64,000 bases of DNA from Jeotgalibacillus haloalkalitolerans (GTDB lineage Bacteria; Bacillota; Bacilli; Bacillales; Jeotgalibacillaceae), in contig NZ_JAXQNN010000003.1 in the NCBI RefSeq assembly GCF_034427455.1, positions 62,001-126,000 of the forward strand, written 5' to 3'. Made by a program: the position numbers and the translations under genes. Each line of letters begins with the position of its first letter. Positions within the stretch are counted from its first letter, which is position 1. Below the pieces are notes generated by a model that saw nothing but the letters and a program-made list of their open reading frames with translations, made no database searches and had not been told where the DNA came from. Shown here one piece after another: positions 24,962 through 33,670 of the stretch.

Positions 24962-25465
24962 TCAATCAAAAGCACACCAGAACGTATGGACAAGGCTGTA
25001 AAATAAAATCAAAGGAATATTTAAATACGCTTCATCTATCTGACCTTCATATACTCTTTTAAGACCGGCCGGACTTTTCGTGAAGCCTATATCAGTCTGT
25101 TGATTGCCGATGATTTTCACACTTCCAAATAACTTGGCTTTAAAAGTGATCTCAGGCTGACCTTCAATACTTATGTCGATTTGATCCGTTTTGAAAATGC
25201 CTTCAGGTGTTTTGATATGTCCGATTGGCTGATCATTTTTAAAAACCTGCCATTCTGCTCCCCTTGTGAGTTTGAAGCCGGTTTGATCAATCCTATAGAT
25301 ATCGCCGGTTTGAAATTCTTCAATTGTCATATTGACATCATATCTGGTTGTGCTGCTGGTGTTCTTGAAGTAGCGTTTTATTTGTCCGATTTCACGATGT
25401 TCATGCGAAATGATGACAGGTTTTTCTGTCCGTCCTATAAAAGGTGATTGATACTTGAAGTCCAT
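24962..25465 (-). CDS. Tubby C-terminal-domain-like (LURP-one-related) protein
   Basis: 167 residues rich in beta strands, with no signal peptide; the middle (IEEFQTGDIYRIDQTGFKL) and the repeated short hairpins recall the tubby/LURP-one fold. The C-terminal 20 residues are hydrophobic (LNIPLILFYSLVHTFWCAF) and may form a membrane-associated segment. The fold assignment is tentative. Its start ATG lies 6 bases after AAGAGGGATT. It stands between two operons without clear partners. Confidence 0.5.
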   Translation of the reverse strand: MDFKYQSPFIGRTEKPVIISHEHREIGQIKRYFKNTSSTTRYDVNMTIEEFQTGDIYRIDQTGFKLTRGAEWQVFKNDQPIGHIKTPEGIFKTDQIDISIEGQPEITFKAKLFGSVKIIGNQQTDIGFTKSPAGLKRVYEGQIDEAYLNIPLILFYSLVHTFWCAFD

Positions 25466-25650
25466 TTGAATCCCTCTTTTACATCAGTTGTCTGTTAAGT
25501 AAATCTATAAATGATTCACCTTTAAGCCACTAAAACCGCTTCAATTTCTGAAGCTCCTTCACGCGCGTTCTCCTTTTTCGAAAATCATTATATATGGAAA
25601 TTGTACAAGAAACATTTAACCAGATACAAACACTGTCCTTTTTTCGTGCA

Positions 25651-25672
25651 GTTTATATTCCGTTTATATTCA
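25651..25672 (+). promoter_or_regulatory. 11-bp tandem direct repeat before the MMPL gene
   Basis: GTTTATATTCC (25651-25661) is followed immediately by GTTTATATTCA (25662-25672): ten of eleven positions are identical. An 11-base period is typical of OmpR/PhoB-family binding sites. The operon downstream encodes such a regulator (27823-28494), so autoregulation is likely. Confidence 0.5.
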
Positions 25673-25714
25673 GGATGTAGACTTCACTGTGAAGACGAAA
25701 AAGGAAGTGACAAG

Positions 25715-27808
25715 ATGAATCGGATTTTACAACCAATTACTGATTTCGTGTCTACACGAAAAGGCATGTGGCTCACATTAATCGCATGGGTGGTGCTGTC
25801 CGTCTTATTAAGTGCCGGCCCGCCTGCGTCTGAGTACCGGAGTGCAAGCTTTCAATCGCTCCCGGATGACGCGCAGAGTATCATTGCAGAAAATAAAGTG
25901 AAAGAACTGTTCCCTGATGATCAGGCGACACCTGGTATTCTTGTGTTTAATGCACAGGAGGAGATACAGGCTTCTGATGTGCAGGCTGTACTTGACGAGA
26001 TCAGAGAGGCAGAACTGACAGGCGTTCAGGAAATGATGGATCTATCCGTGCTTCCGCCTCAGGCACTTGAAGGATTCTTCTCAGAAGACAGCCGGACGTT
26101 TATCTTTCCAATCGAGCTTGAGCCCGGCATTGGGAATGATAAGTATAGTGAAATCAATGATGAAATTCTCTCGATCGGGCAGACGTATGGAGAAGAGCAG
26201 GATGCTTTTGATTTTTATGTGACCGGACCTGCCGGCATTGCGGGCGATACGTTAAAACTGTTTGAGGAAGCTGACTTTGTATTATTGCTTGCCACAATCG
26301 GTATTATCTTAGTGCTATTAATTCTGATCTACCGTTCACCGTTACTTGCGGTTATTCCGCTGCTTGCGACGGCGATTGTGTATCAGGTTACAAACCAGAT
26401 GATTGGTCTGCTTGGAGCGGGCGGTCTTGAGATTAACAATGCAACGACTTCAATTATGAGTATTTTATTATTTGCTGCAGTAACGGATTATTCACTGTTT
26501 GTATTTTCACGGTTTAAAGAAGAGCTTTATCAATACGAAAATAAGCATACAGCGATGGCAGTCGCAATGAGAGCGACCGGGAAGCCGGTTTTCTTTGCGG
26601 GGGCAACGGTACTTGCAGCCATGCTCGTTCTTTTCATGGCGGACTTCCGTGATTATCAGAACTTCGCGCCCGTGTTCAGTACAGCGCTCGTCGTGATTAT
26701 TCTGGCGTCAGTGACCCTTGTGCCGGCTTTATTTACTTTGTTCGGACGTAAAGCTTTTTGGCCAAAGGTTCCGCATTACGGGAAGCAGCCGAAGGAGGAA
26801 AAGGGTCTCTGGACGCGCATTGCTGAACTGGTCACACGCCGCCCTTATGTATCAGGTGGAGCGGTGCTGGTCTTATTGATCGTAGCTTCACTGAATTTAT
26901 TCAACCTTGAATATGAGTTTGATATGGTCAAATCATTCCCTGAGAATTTACCATCCAGGAGCGGCTATGAAATTGTTGAATCTAACTTCGATAAAGGTCG
27001 GCTGGCACCAATGACGGTTGTGCTCGAAGGGGAGGATGGGTTAAATGAAGAAGTGCGTACTTCATTTGAAGAGTTCCTGGCAAATGAGGATGCAGTGGCT
27101 TCCTTCCGTCCTGCAAATGAAACAGAGGATGGTTCAGCCGTCAGTTATTCCGTGACGCTGTCACTAAATCCTTATACGACAGAGGCGATGGATGCCGTAG
27201 ATGCTATGAGAGCTGAAACAAGTGAATACGATGATGCTGCGGTCTACTGGTCAGGTATGACGCCGAAACTGGTAGATGAGCAGAATATCAACAATCAGGA
27301 TATAATCAGGATCGTGATTGCAGAAACGATATTAATTATCGTACTGTTATTCTTTATGACACGTTCTTGGAAAATGCCGCTTTATATGATGGCGACGATT
27401 CTGCTTTCATTTACTGCAGCACTTGGGATTGGTATTTTTGCAGTTGATGTATTATTTGGCTATGAGGCGATCAGTACACGCGTGCCGCTGTATGCATTCA
27501 TTTTCCTTGTGGCGCTTGGAATCGATTATAATATTATTTTAGTCTCACGCTTTTTGGAGGAACGGCAGAAGCTTGCGATTAAGCCGGCTCTGAAACGGTC
27601 AATTGCTTCAACAGGCGGCGTGATTTCGTCAGCCGGTGTCATTCTGGCTGCAACCTTTGCTGCGTTGATGACGATGCCGATTGCAGATTTATTCGTTTTT
27701 GGTTTTATCGTTGCGATCGGAATTTTAATCGATACGTTCCTTGTGCGCGGCGTATTGTTACCGGCACTGATTCTGTTTTTTGAAAAGGACAAAACAACGA
27801 AAGCATAA
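25715..27808 (+). CDS. MMPL-family (RND superfamily) transporter
   Basis: 697 residues in two similar halves. Each has one helix, a large extracytoplasmic domain (about 35-160 and 350-485) and a bundle of five to six helices. The helix signatures LFAAVTDYSLFVFSRFKEE and VALGIDYNIILVSRFLEER are the sterol-sensing-like, proton-relay GxxxDY/D-Y blocks of MMPL proteins. Such proteins export lipids or drugs using the proton gradient (YdfJ/YdgH in B. subtilis). ATG 25715 follows AAAGGAAG; an upstream extension to 25601 lacks coding character. Its response regulator and kinase follow directly, and a tandem repeat precedes it. Confidence 0.9.
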   Translation: MNRILQPITDFVSTRKGMWLTLIAWVVLSVLLSAGPPASEYRSASFQSLPDDAQSIIAENKVKELFPDDQATPGILVFNAQEEIQASDVQAVLDEIREAELTGVQEMMDLSVLPPQALEGFFSEDSRTFIFPIELEPGIGNDKYSEINDEILSIGQTYGEEQDAFDFYVTGPAGIAGDTLKLFEEADFVLLLATIGIILVLLILIYRSPLLAVIPLLATAIVYQVTNQMIGLLGAGGLEINNATTSIMSILLFAAVTDYSLFVFSRFKEELYQYENKHTAMAVAMRATGKPVFFAGATVLAAMLVLFMADFRDYQNFAPVFSTALVVIILASVTLVPALFTLFGRKAFWPKVPHYGKQPKEEKGLWTRIAELVTRRPYVSGGAVLVLLIVASLNLFNLEYEFDMVKSFPENLPSRSGYEIVESNFDKGRLAPMTVVLEGEDGLNEEVRTSFEEFLANEDAVASFRPANETEDGSAVSYSVTLSLNPYTTEAMDAVDAMRAETSEYDDAAVYWSGMTPKLVDEQNINNQDIIRIVIAETILIIVLLFFMTRSWKMPLYMMATILLSFTAALGIGIFAVDVLFGYEAISTRVPLYAFIFLVALGIDYNIILVSRFLEERQKLAIKPALKRSIASTGGVISSAGVILAATFAALMTMPIADLFVFGFIVAIGILIDTFLVRGVLLPALILFFEKDKTTKA

Positions 27809-27822
27809 AAGGGGAGAGCTTC

Positions 27823-28494
27823 ATGCGCATTTTAGTAGTAGATGATGAACTTCATATCCGGCAGCTCATTGCTATTCAACTGCAGCAGGCAGGCTATGAA
27901 GCTGTGTTGGCGAAGGATGCGCAGGAGGCACTCCGTTATCTGGAAGAAGAAGAGGTAAGTGCAGCCATTGTGGATGTCATGATGCCTGGGATGACAGGGT
28001 TTGAACTGACCCGTGTGCTGTCTCAGGAGCTGGACATTCCGGTGATTCTTGTGACAGCGAAAGGGCAGCTTGAGGATAAAGAAGAAGGTTTTCTGGCAGG
28101 ATCGGAGGATTATCTGGTCAAGCCATTTGAACCGAAGGAATTATTGTTCCGCCTGCAGGCGATTCTGCGTCGCTATGGAAAAGCACAGCGGAATAAAATT
28201 CAGCTTGCCAACATGGTCCTCAACAGAACAACCTATGACGTGACAATTGATGATGAAACGTTAATTATGCCAATGAAAGAATTCGATATCCTGGCTGTTC
28301 TATCAAATTCATCCGGCCAGACGATCCCGCGTGCTGTCATTCTGAGAGAGGTATGGGATGACGATGAAGGGAAGCATGAGTTTTCGCTTAATACACATAT
28401 AACAAGGCTGCGTGACCGGCTGAATCAACACGGTGCAAAGGTGGAGATTCAGACTGTGCGCGGGATCGGTTACCGGTTGGAGGTGACCGGATGA
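27823..28494 (+). CDS. OmpR-family response regulator
   Basis: 223 residues. Receiver domain: acidic pair VVDDEL, phospho-acceptor Asp in AIVDVMMPG, Thr/Ala in LVTAKG, Lys in VKPFEP. The winged helix includes LNTHITRLRDRLNQH and ends RGIGYRLEV. ATG 27823 lies 7 bases after GGGGAG, 14 bases after the MMPL stop; its own stop overlaps the kinase ATG (ATGA, 28491-28494). It should control the MMPL gene through the repeat at 25651-25672. Confidence 0.93.
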   Translation: MRILVVDDELHIRQLIAIQLQQAGYEAVLAKDAQEALRYLEEEEVSAAIVDVMMPGMTGFELTRVLSQELDIPVILVTAKGQLEDKEEGFLAGSEDYLVKPFEPKELLFRLQAILRRYGKAQRNKIQLANMVLNRTTYDVTIDDETLIMPMKEFDILAVLSNSSGQTIPRAVILREVWDDDEGKHEFSLNTHITRLRDRLNQHGAKVEIQTVRGIGYRLEVTG

Positions 28495-29873
28495 AAACAC
28501 TCTACCGGCAATTTATACAGACGAGTCTGGTGTTTTTAGTGCTCAGTATTGTACTTGGGATCGTATTGACGAATGTGTATTATTTATCTTTTACAAAACA
28601 GGAAACGATAGAGCAGAATCTGGACCGGGCGAATGAGGTTGCTTTTACACTCGAGCAGATGCATGGAGATACTGCTGCCCTGGAACCCTTCCTATCTTCA
28701 GTTGCCAATCTTGGTTATCAGATTGCGCTCCTTGATTCGAATCAGCAGCTCACAACATTTGGTGAACCGTTTGAAGATCTGACGCTCACCGTTCAGGCGA
28801 AGCAGGTGCTAACCGGTCAGCAGATCTATACAGGTGAAAATTCAGGGCTGTCCTTCTTTATGACAAGTCACTTTTCCAGCCGGCTTGATAATACAGTAGG
28901 CGTTCCGTTTGAAGTGGATGGTCAACAATACGCCCTCTTTTTGCGTCAGGATATGAATCTGCTGTCATCTGATATTCATACGCTGCTACTGGCATTTCTG
29001 CTGTCCATTGCGGTTGTCAATCTGGCAGGGATGTTCCTGATGGCGAGACAGCTGACACGTCCGATCAGCCTGCTGCATCAGGCGACAAGGGAAGTGGCCA
29101 ATGATAATTACAGTCATCAGCTTGCGATTTCACGACCGGATGAAATCGGGGATCTGGCAAACAGCTTTAATGAGATGATCGGCCGTCTGAGACAAAATGA
29201 TGAGTCACGCAAAACCTTTATTACGAATGTCTCGCATGATCTGCAATCTCCATTAATGAATATTAAAGGATATGCTGAATTGCTTTCAGCTAAAGCAGCA
29301 GATGGATCTGATGAAAGAGAATATGCTGAAGTGATTGAGAGAGAAGCGAAGCGTTTATCCGGTCTTGCAAAGCAGCTGCTGCTTTTGAGCTCGCTTGACC
29401 AGCCTGCTTACCATCTGAAAGCGGACACTTATTCACTTGATGACCAGATCAGGGAAGCGATCAAACATTACAGATGGCGCCTTGAAGAAAAAGAGCTAGA
29501 TGTGAGTCTGAAGCTGATGAAGGTAAGCGTGTATGCCGACCGGGAGTTAATGAATTATGTATGGGATAATCTGATCTCTAATGCAATTAAATACTCTCCG
29601 TCCGGCAGCTCAATTCGCATTCATTTAGCAGATGAGGAAGGCATCTCGGTTGTAATTGAAGACAATGGAATCGGTATCTCAGCAGCGGATCTGCCGTATA
29701 TCACTGAGCGATTCTATCGGGCTGACCAGTCAAGAAGTGAGGAAGGCACAGGTCTGGGTCTTGCGATTGTAAAGGAAATTGTCAGGCTACATGAAGGAAA
29801 GATTGAATTTGAAAGTAAGAATGGAGAAGGTACAAAGGTTAAGGTGTATCTTCCGCAGTATGAGGAGGAGTAA
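28491..29873 (+). CDS. Sensor histidine kinase of the MMPL operon
   Basis: 460 residues: helix 1 (about 10-31), an extracytoplasmic sensor of about 130 residues, helix 2 (about 164-184), a HAMP domain (about 185-240), HisKA with phospho-acceptor His in NVSHDLQSPL (the usual ELRTP is DLQSP here), and a HATPase domain with VWDNLISNAIKYS, EDNGIGI and GTGLGLAIVKEI. The unusual linker after His occurs in other Firmicute kinases and is not evidence of inactivity. It is translationally coupled to the regulator gene by ATGA overlap. Confidence 0.93.
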   Translation: MKTLYRQFIQTSLVFLVLSIVLGIVLTNVYYLSFTKQETIEQNLDRANEVAFTLEQMHGDTAALEPFLSSVANLGYQIALLDSNQQLTTFGEPFEDLTLTVQAKQVLTGQQIYTGENSGLSFFMTSHFSSRLDNTVGVPFEVDGQQYALFLRQDMNLLSSDIHTLLLAFLLSIAVVNLAGMFLMARQLTRPISLLHQATREVANDNYSHQLAISRPDEIGDLANSFNEMIGRLRQNDESRKTFITNVSHDLQSPLMNIKGYAELLSAKAADGSDEREYAEVIEREAKRLSGLAKQLLLLSSLDQPAYHLKADTYSLDDQIREAIKHYRWRLEEKELDVSLKLMKVSVYADRELMNYVWDNLISNAIKYSPSGSSIRIHLADEEGISVVIEDNGIGISAADLPYITERFYRADQSRSEEGTGLGLAIVKEIVRLHEGKIEFESKNGEGTKVKVYLPQYEEE

Positions 29874-29876
29874 AGA

Positions 29877-30278
29877 ATGGAAAAGAAATGGGGATTACGC
29901 TTAATTCAGTTCTCAGCAATATTCGGTTTTATCGGAACATATCTTGGTTCACACATGGCAGGCGTGATGGATTATTCACTGCGTCCGATTCACGCGCATA
30001 TTTTATTGGTTGGCTGGTTATCAGTCTTTGCATGGGGGATCTTCTATCAGATTTTTGAGATTAAATATAAAAAGCTGGTTACAATTCACAGTATTTCAGC
30101 CATGATCGGAGCGGTTGGATTAACGGCCGGTATGTGGTTTTATAACCTCAATCCATTGAATCTTGGTGATACATTTGTTCTTGTGTTCTTTATTGTTGGT
30201 GGAACGATTTTATTGATTGCATTTTTCCTTTTTGCGGTCGTTACGTTTTTTACGGTGCCGCGGGCGGAAAGAAATTAA
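29877..30278 (+). CDS. Four-helix membrane protein with an HAH motif
   Basis: 133 residues with four hydrophobic segments (about 8-29, 38-58, 66-90, 98-126). The segment RPIHAHILLVGWLSVFAWGIFY carries two histidines of the type seen in the haem- or copper-binding subunit I of oxidases and in NnrS-like proteins. I do not claim a catalytic role. The start is 3 bases after the kinase stop codon, with GGAGGAG inside the kinase end as ribosome binding site, so it is translationally coupled. It may be an accessory or sensor protein of the MMPL system. Confidence 0.65.
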   Translation: MEKKWGLRLIQFSAIFGFIGTYLGSHMAGVMDYSLRPIHAHILLVGWLSVFAWGIFYQIFEIKYKKLVTIHSISAMIGAVGLTAGMWFYNLNPLNLGDTFVLVFFIVGGTILLIAFFLFAVVTFFTVPRAERN

Positions 30279-30286
30279 ATGATGGA

Positions 30287-30323
30287 AAAGCGAAGTCTGG
30301 GATGATGACCTGAACTTCGCTTT
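30287..30323 (+). terminator. Intrinsic terminator of the MMPL-regulator operon
   Basis: AAAGCGAAGT (30287-30296) pairs with ACTTCGCTTT (30314-30323); ATTTG follows. It ends the plus-strand operon before the convergent kinase gene. Confidence 0.75.
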
Positions 30324-30385
30324 ATTTGTGTGGAACAGGATTCCGCAATGCTATTCGCTTTAGTATGTCAGATAATAATTATTAT

Positions 30386-32110
30386 CTATTTAACCGGCAG
30401 CAGAATTCGGAATATAGTCCCTTTACCGGGTTTACTATTAACATTAATTGAACCTTTGTGTAACTGCACCAGCTGTTTTGTAATTGCCATCCCTAACCCG
30501 GTACCGCTTCCGGAATCACTGGTATTGGTTCCACGGAAATAACGGTTGAAAAGGTGGTTCACAGTGGCCTGGTCCATACCGATCCCATCGTCAGCAATCT
30601 TGATCTGAAGGAGGTGCTGTTCAATTGTAGCAAGTGTTACAGTTATCTTTGTGCCGGCAGGATTGTATCTGAGTGCGTTTTCAATCAGGTTATTCATAAT
30701 TCGCTGAAACCATTTAGGATCGATTTCAGCCATCATCTGATTGGATAATGAATGATAACTAAGTTTCTTGTCGCTATAAACAGGATTATTCATAAAGCTG
30801 ATAATGGTTCGTCGGATCAGCTCATCAATATCTGTCTGTTCCATCTCAATCGGAAGGGCATCATTTTTAATACGATAGGTCAGTGTCAGGTCCTCAAGTA
30901 AATCTTTCATATAAATGGCTTTGCTGCTGATCGTTCCGGCGAATGCACGGGTTTCTTCAGCTGACCATGTATATTCCTCAGTCTCCAGCATATTGGCATA
31001 GCCTGAGATTGAAGAAAGAGGAGTTTTTAAGTCATGGGAGATACCGCTGATCCATTCTTCGCGAGTAGACGTCATCTTCTCACGCTGTTCCTCATTTTCT
31101 TTCAATGTCTGTGTTAAATGAGACAGGTTTAAAATTAGGTCTTTGTATAGTCTGTACTTTTTCTTAAGTCTCCCGTCTTTTTTATAGAGAACAGGCTCCT
31201 GAAGGTGATTAATCGGCTGCTGATAAATACCATTGCCTAATTGATCAATCCACTTCATCATCTGCAGCAGCGGGCTACTAAATTTACGGGTATACCAGAA
31301 TGTGCTGCCTAACAGTAACAGAAATAACAGGATAGAGATCAACACGATGCTATTCTCAATCAGGCTATACAACGGTTCTTCTGACGCGGAGCCTGTTTGC
31401 TGCAGTTGAGTGCCGACCAGTAAAGTCTGATTAGTAGATTCATCATAAACAGCCTGGACAGCATTTATATCCGATTGGTTCAACCTAAGGACTTGTTCGA
31501 TCGAGTAGGAATCAGGCTGACTCCCCGCATCATATTGATAGATTACTTTTCCGGACTGATCAATCAACTGAACCCATCCGCTATTCTCCTTCAGTAAATC
31601 AGTTGTTTCATCTTGAAGGGATAGCTGACTATTCTCCCAGTTAACCTGCTGTTTTACTTCTTCAAGAAGAACTGATTCTATCTTTTCGTGACCGAATATT
31701 ACAACAGGTGAGTCGTCAGTTGTTTCATCCAGTTGCCAGTATGTATAGTCTGAGGTGTTATTGTTCAAAAGCTGACCGGAAAATCCATCAGCGTTTATTT
31801 GAGACACTACCTTTTCAGGAGCAAGATAGTCTCCAAGCAGCTTTCCATCTGCAGAGAAGACCGCCAGCCAGCCATTCTGATTTGCAACAATTTCTTTTAA
31901 ATGATGATCAATAGAGACCGTTTTATCTTCAATTGATATATTTTCTGCTATAAAGTAGCTCTCTGCAGTGGACAAGTCTTTTTTTATTTCATTATCAGAT
32001 ACTGTAAATCCAATGATGGCGCCTAACAATATCATCAAAGAGCCGATCAGAAAAAAGATTAATACGAGTTGAAAAAACAGCTGTGTGGCAAAGCGTCTAT
32101 GAATATTCAT
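30386..32110 (-). CDS. Sensor histidine kinase, large extracytoplasmic domain
   Basis: 574 residues. An N-terminal helix (about 12-34) and a second at about 253-273 enclose a periplasm-facing domain of about 215 residues (double-Cache-like in length, with paired aspartate-rich repeats). HisKA has its His in GISHDLKTPL. The ATPase domain shows IMNNLIENALRYNPAG, ADDGIGMD and GTGLGMAITKQL. It overlaps its regulator gene by 4 bases (ATGA) and is divergent from the ABC genes at 32984. Confidence 0.93.
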   Translation of the reverse strand: MNIHRRFATQLFFQLVLIFFLIGSLMILLGAIIGFTVSDNEIKKDLSTAESYFIAENISIEDKTVSIDHHLKEIVANQNGWLAVFSADGKLLGDYLAPEKVVSQINADGFSGQLLNNNTSDYTYWQLDETTDDSPVVIFGHEKIESVLLEEVKQQVNWENSQLSLQDETTDLLKENSGWVQLIDQSGKVIYQYDAGSQPDSYSIEQVLRLNQSDINAVQAVYDESTNQTLLVGTQLQQTGSASEEPLYSLIENSIVLISILLFLLLLGSTFWYTRKFSSPLLQMMKWIDQLGNGIYQQPINHLQEPVLYKKDGRLKKKYRLYKDLILNLSHLTQTLKENEEQREKMTSTREEWISGISHDLKTPLSSISGYANMLETEEYTWSAEETRAFAGTISSKAIYMKDLLEDLTLTYRIKNDALPIEMEQTDIDELIRRTIISFMNNPVYSDKKLSYHSLSNQMMAEIDPKWFQRIMNNLIENALRYNPAGTKITVTLATIEQHLLQIKIADDGIGMDQATVNHLFNRYFRGTNTSDSGSGTGLGMAITKQLVQLHKGSINVNSKPGKGTIFRILLPVK

Positions 32111-32814
32111 TCTTCAATTTCTTCCGTTACCAGCTTATAGCCAAGCCCGCGCACCGTTATAATGAGCTTCGGCTTGCCGGGGTTCTCTTCTATCTTCTCT
32201 CGCAGCTTTCTGATATGTACCATTACTGTGTTATCCTCACCCAGAAACTCTTCACCCCATACCTTTTCATACAGCTGATTTTTACTGAATAACTGGTTTG
32301 GATGCTGACAGAAAAAGACTAGCAATTGATAGACTTGAGCCGGCAAATCAATTTTCCGACCGTTCACTGTAACAGTTCCGGACATTTTATTGACTGTAAG
32401 TGGACCATACTCATAATAGCTGGATTGTTGCTCAGGCAAATAGCCTGTTTTTCTTTTAAGGTGGGCTTTCACTCGTGCGACAACTTCAAGCGGATTAAAA
32501 GGTTTGGTAATATAATCATCTGCTCCAAGTGCAAAGCCGGATAGCTTATCCAGATCAGTAGACCTCGCTGTGAGGAAAAAGATCGGTGCATCGGTCGTTT
32601 CCCTGATCAACGGACAAATATCAAAGCCGGTCCGGTCAGGAAGCATGACATCGAGTAAGATCAGATCGTATCTTTTATTTTTACATTTCCCTAAAGCTTC
32701 AGCAGCTGTTGCGGCAGTGTCAATGAATCTGAACTGTTCCTTCTTTAAAATGGTATATAACATCTGGCTGATTGCAATTTCATCATCTACAATCAGAATC
32801 TTGGCATCTTGCAT
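32107..32814 (-). CDS. OmpR-family response regulator
   Basis: 235 residues. The receiver has IVDDEI, Asp in ILLDVMLPD, Thr in FFLTAR, Lys in ITKPFNP. The DNA-binding winged helix includes DNTVMVHIRKLREKI and ends RGLGYKLV. ATG 32814 follows AGGAG. It is divergent from an ABC-2-type transporter and shares a 170-base regulatory region with three phase-locked TTAAGG/A elements (32880-32921). The arrangement resembles B. subtilis YcbLM-YcbNO and bacitracin-type BcrAB systems. Confidence 0.93.
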   Translation of the reverse strand: MQDAKILIVDDEIAISQMLYTILKKEQFRFIDTAATAAEALGKCKNKRYDLILLDVMLPDRTGFDICPLIRETTDAPIFFLTARSTDLDKLSGFALGADDYITKPFNPLEVVARVKAHLKRKTGYLPEQQSSYYEYGPLTVNKMSGTVTVNGRKIDLPAQVYQLLVFFCQHPNQLFSKNQLYEKVWGEEFLGEDNTVMVHIRKLREKIEENPGKPKLIITVRGLGYKLVTEEIEE

Positions 32815-32879
32815 AGTAGAGTCTCCTGTCTTGACAATAATATAGCTTCATCATATCAATTCTTAACTAGGAAAAATAG

Positions 32880-32921
32880 GAATTAAGGTAGAATTAAGGT
32901 AGAGATTGCAAGGAGTTAAGA
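32880..32921 (+). promoter_or_regulatory. Tandem 11-bp repeats for the OmpR-type regulator
   Basis: GAATTAAGGTA occurs twice back to back (32880-32890, 32891-32901), exactly repeated. A third TTAAGA core at 32916 keeps the 11-base phase (22 bases after the second). An 11-base period is one DNA turn, as in PhoB/OmpR-type sites. It lies 63-104 bases before the permease start, on the side of the ABC genes. Confidence 0.6.
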
Positions 32922-32983
32922 GAGCCCATGTAAAGTGAAGGAGTAAATTAAATTCACAGTGCATGACGGAAGGAGTCAAATTA

Positions 32984-33670
32984 ATGTTCGCTATAAGTAA
33001 AAGGGAGTTTTTGAGGTTAATTAAAGGAGTTAAGTCAATTATCATCATTGCAATCCTGCTAATTACTGCGTATTATTCTGCGAAATTTTCAGGTCTGCTT
33101 CTCACGCTGGCTGATTTTTCAGCCAGTGAAGCTGAAAGTATACAAACTGCAGGCTTATTAGTACTGATGCTTTTTTTCGGTCAGTTATTTGTCATGGGGT
33201 TATCGCATGATGTCATCAACCGTGAGACACATGACAGGACGATTCGCTTTTTGGTGACACGAACATCCAGGCTGTCAATTGTGATGGGGAAATTTTTAGG
33301 AGTATTTCTCTTCTGGCTAGTATGTATATCAGCATCATTTTTAATTATTTTCTTTTTCTCGAACAAGGTGGACTGGGTCAGTTTTTTACAGTTGATGAGC
33401 CTGTTAGTGTATCAGATCTCTTTTACAATCCTGTTATCTGTTCTAGTTCCGAAGCCCGGTTTCACAATGTTTCTGAGTATCATCGTGGGCTTATCTTTTC
33501 CAGTCGCGGGATTTTGGCTGACGTTAACGAACAATTCATGGTTCAGCTGGCTGAAATTTACGACACCGTTTTATTACCTGCAGGAGGATCATACATTTCC
33601 GATCATCCTGGTCCTGTCAGCATTACTACTGTCAGCGGCCCATCTTTTATTCAAAAGGAGAGAGTGTTAA
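32984..33670 (+). CDS. ABC-2-type transporter permease
   Basis: 228 residues with about six membrane helices. It begins ISKREFLRLIKG, a common start for ABC-2 (YcbO/BcrB-like) permeases. ATG 32984 follows GAAGGAG at 8 bases. Its stop overlaps the start of the ATPase gene (TAATG, 33668-33672), so the two are coupled. The substrate is probably a cell-envelope antibiotic or peptide, by analogy with similar two-component plus ABC modules. Confidence 0.85.
   Translation: MFAISKREFLRLIKGVKSIIIIAILLITAYYSAKFSGLLLTLADFSASEAESIQTAGLLVLMLFFGQLFVMGLSHDVINRETHDRTIRFLVTRTSRLSIVMGKFLGVFLFWLVCISASFLIIFFFSNKVDWVSFLQLMSLLVYQISFTILLSVLVPKPGFTMFLSIIVGLSFPVAGFWLTLTNNSWFSWLKFTTPFYYLQEDHTFPIILVLSALLLSAAHLLFKRREC

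Noticed and set aside
25601-25714. N-terminal extension of the MMPL protein
   Set aside because: It runs through the tandem repeat and promoter region; ATG 25715 has its own AAAGGAAG and gives the usual N-terminus.
33322-33669. N-terminal extension of the ABC ATPase at 33670
   Set aside because: It reads through the permease gene in a second frame. ATG 33670 with TAATG overlap gives the normal ATPase start.
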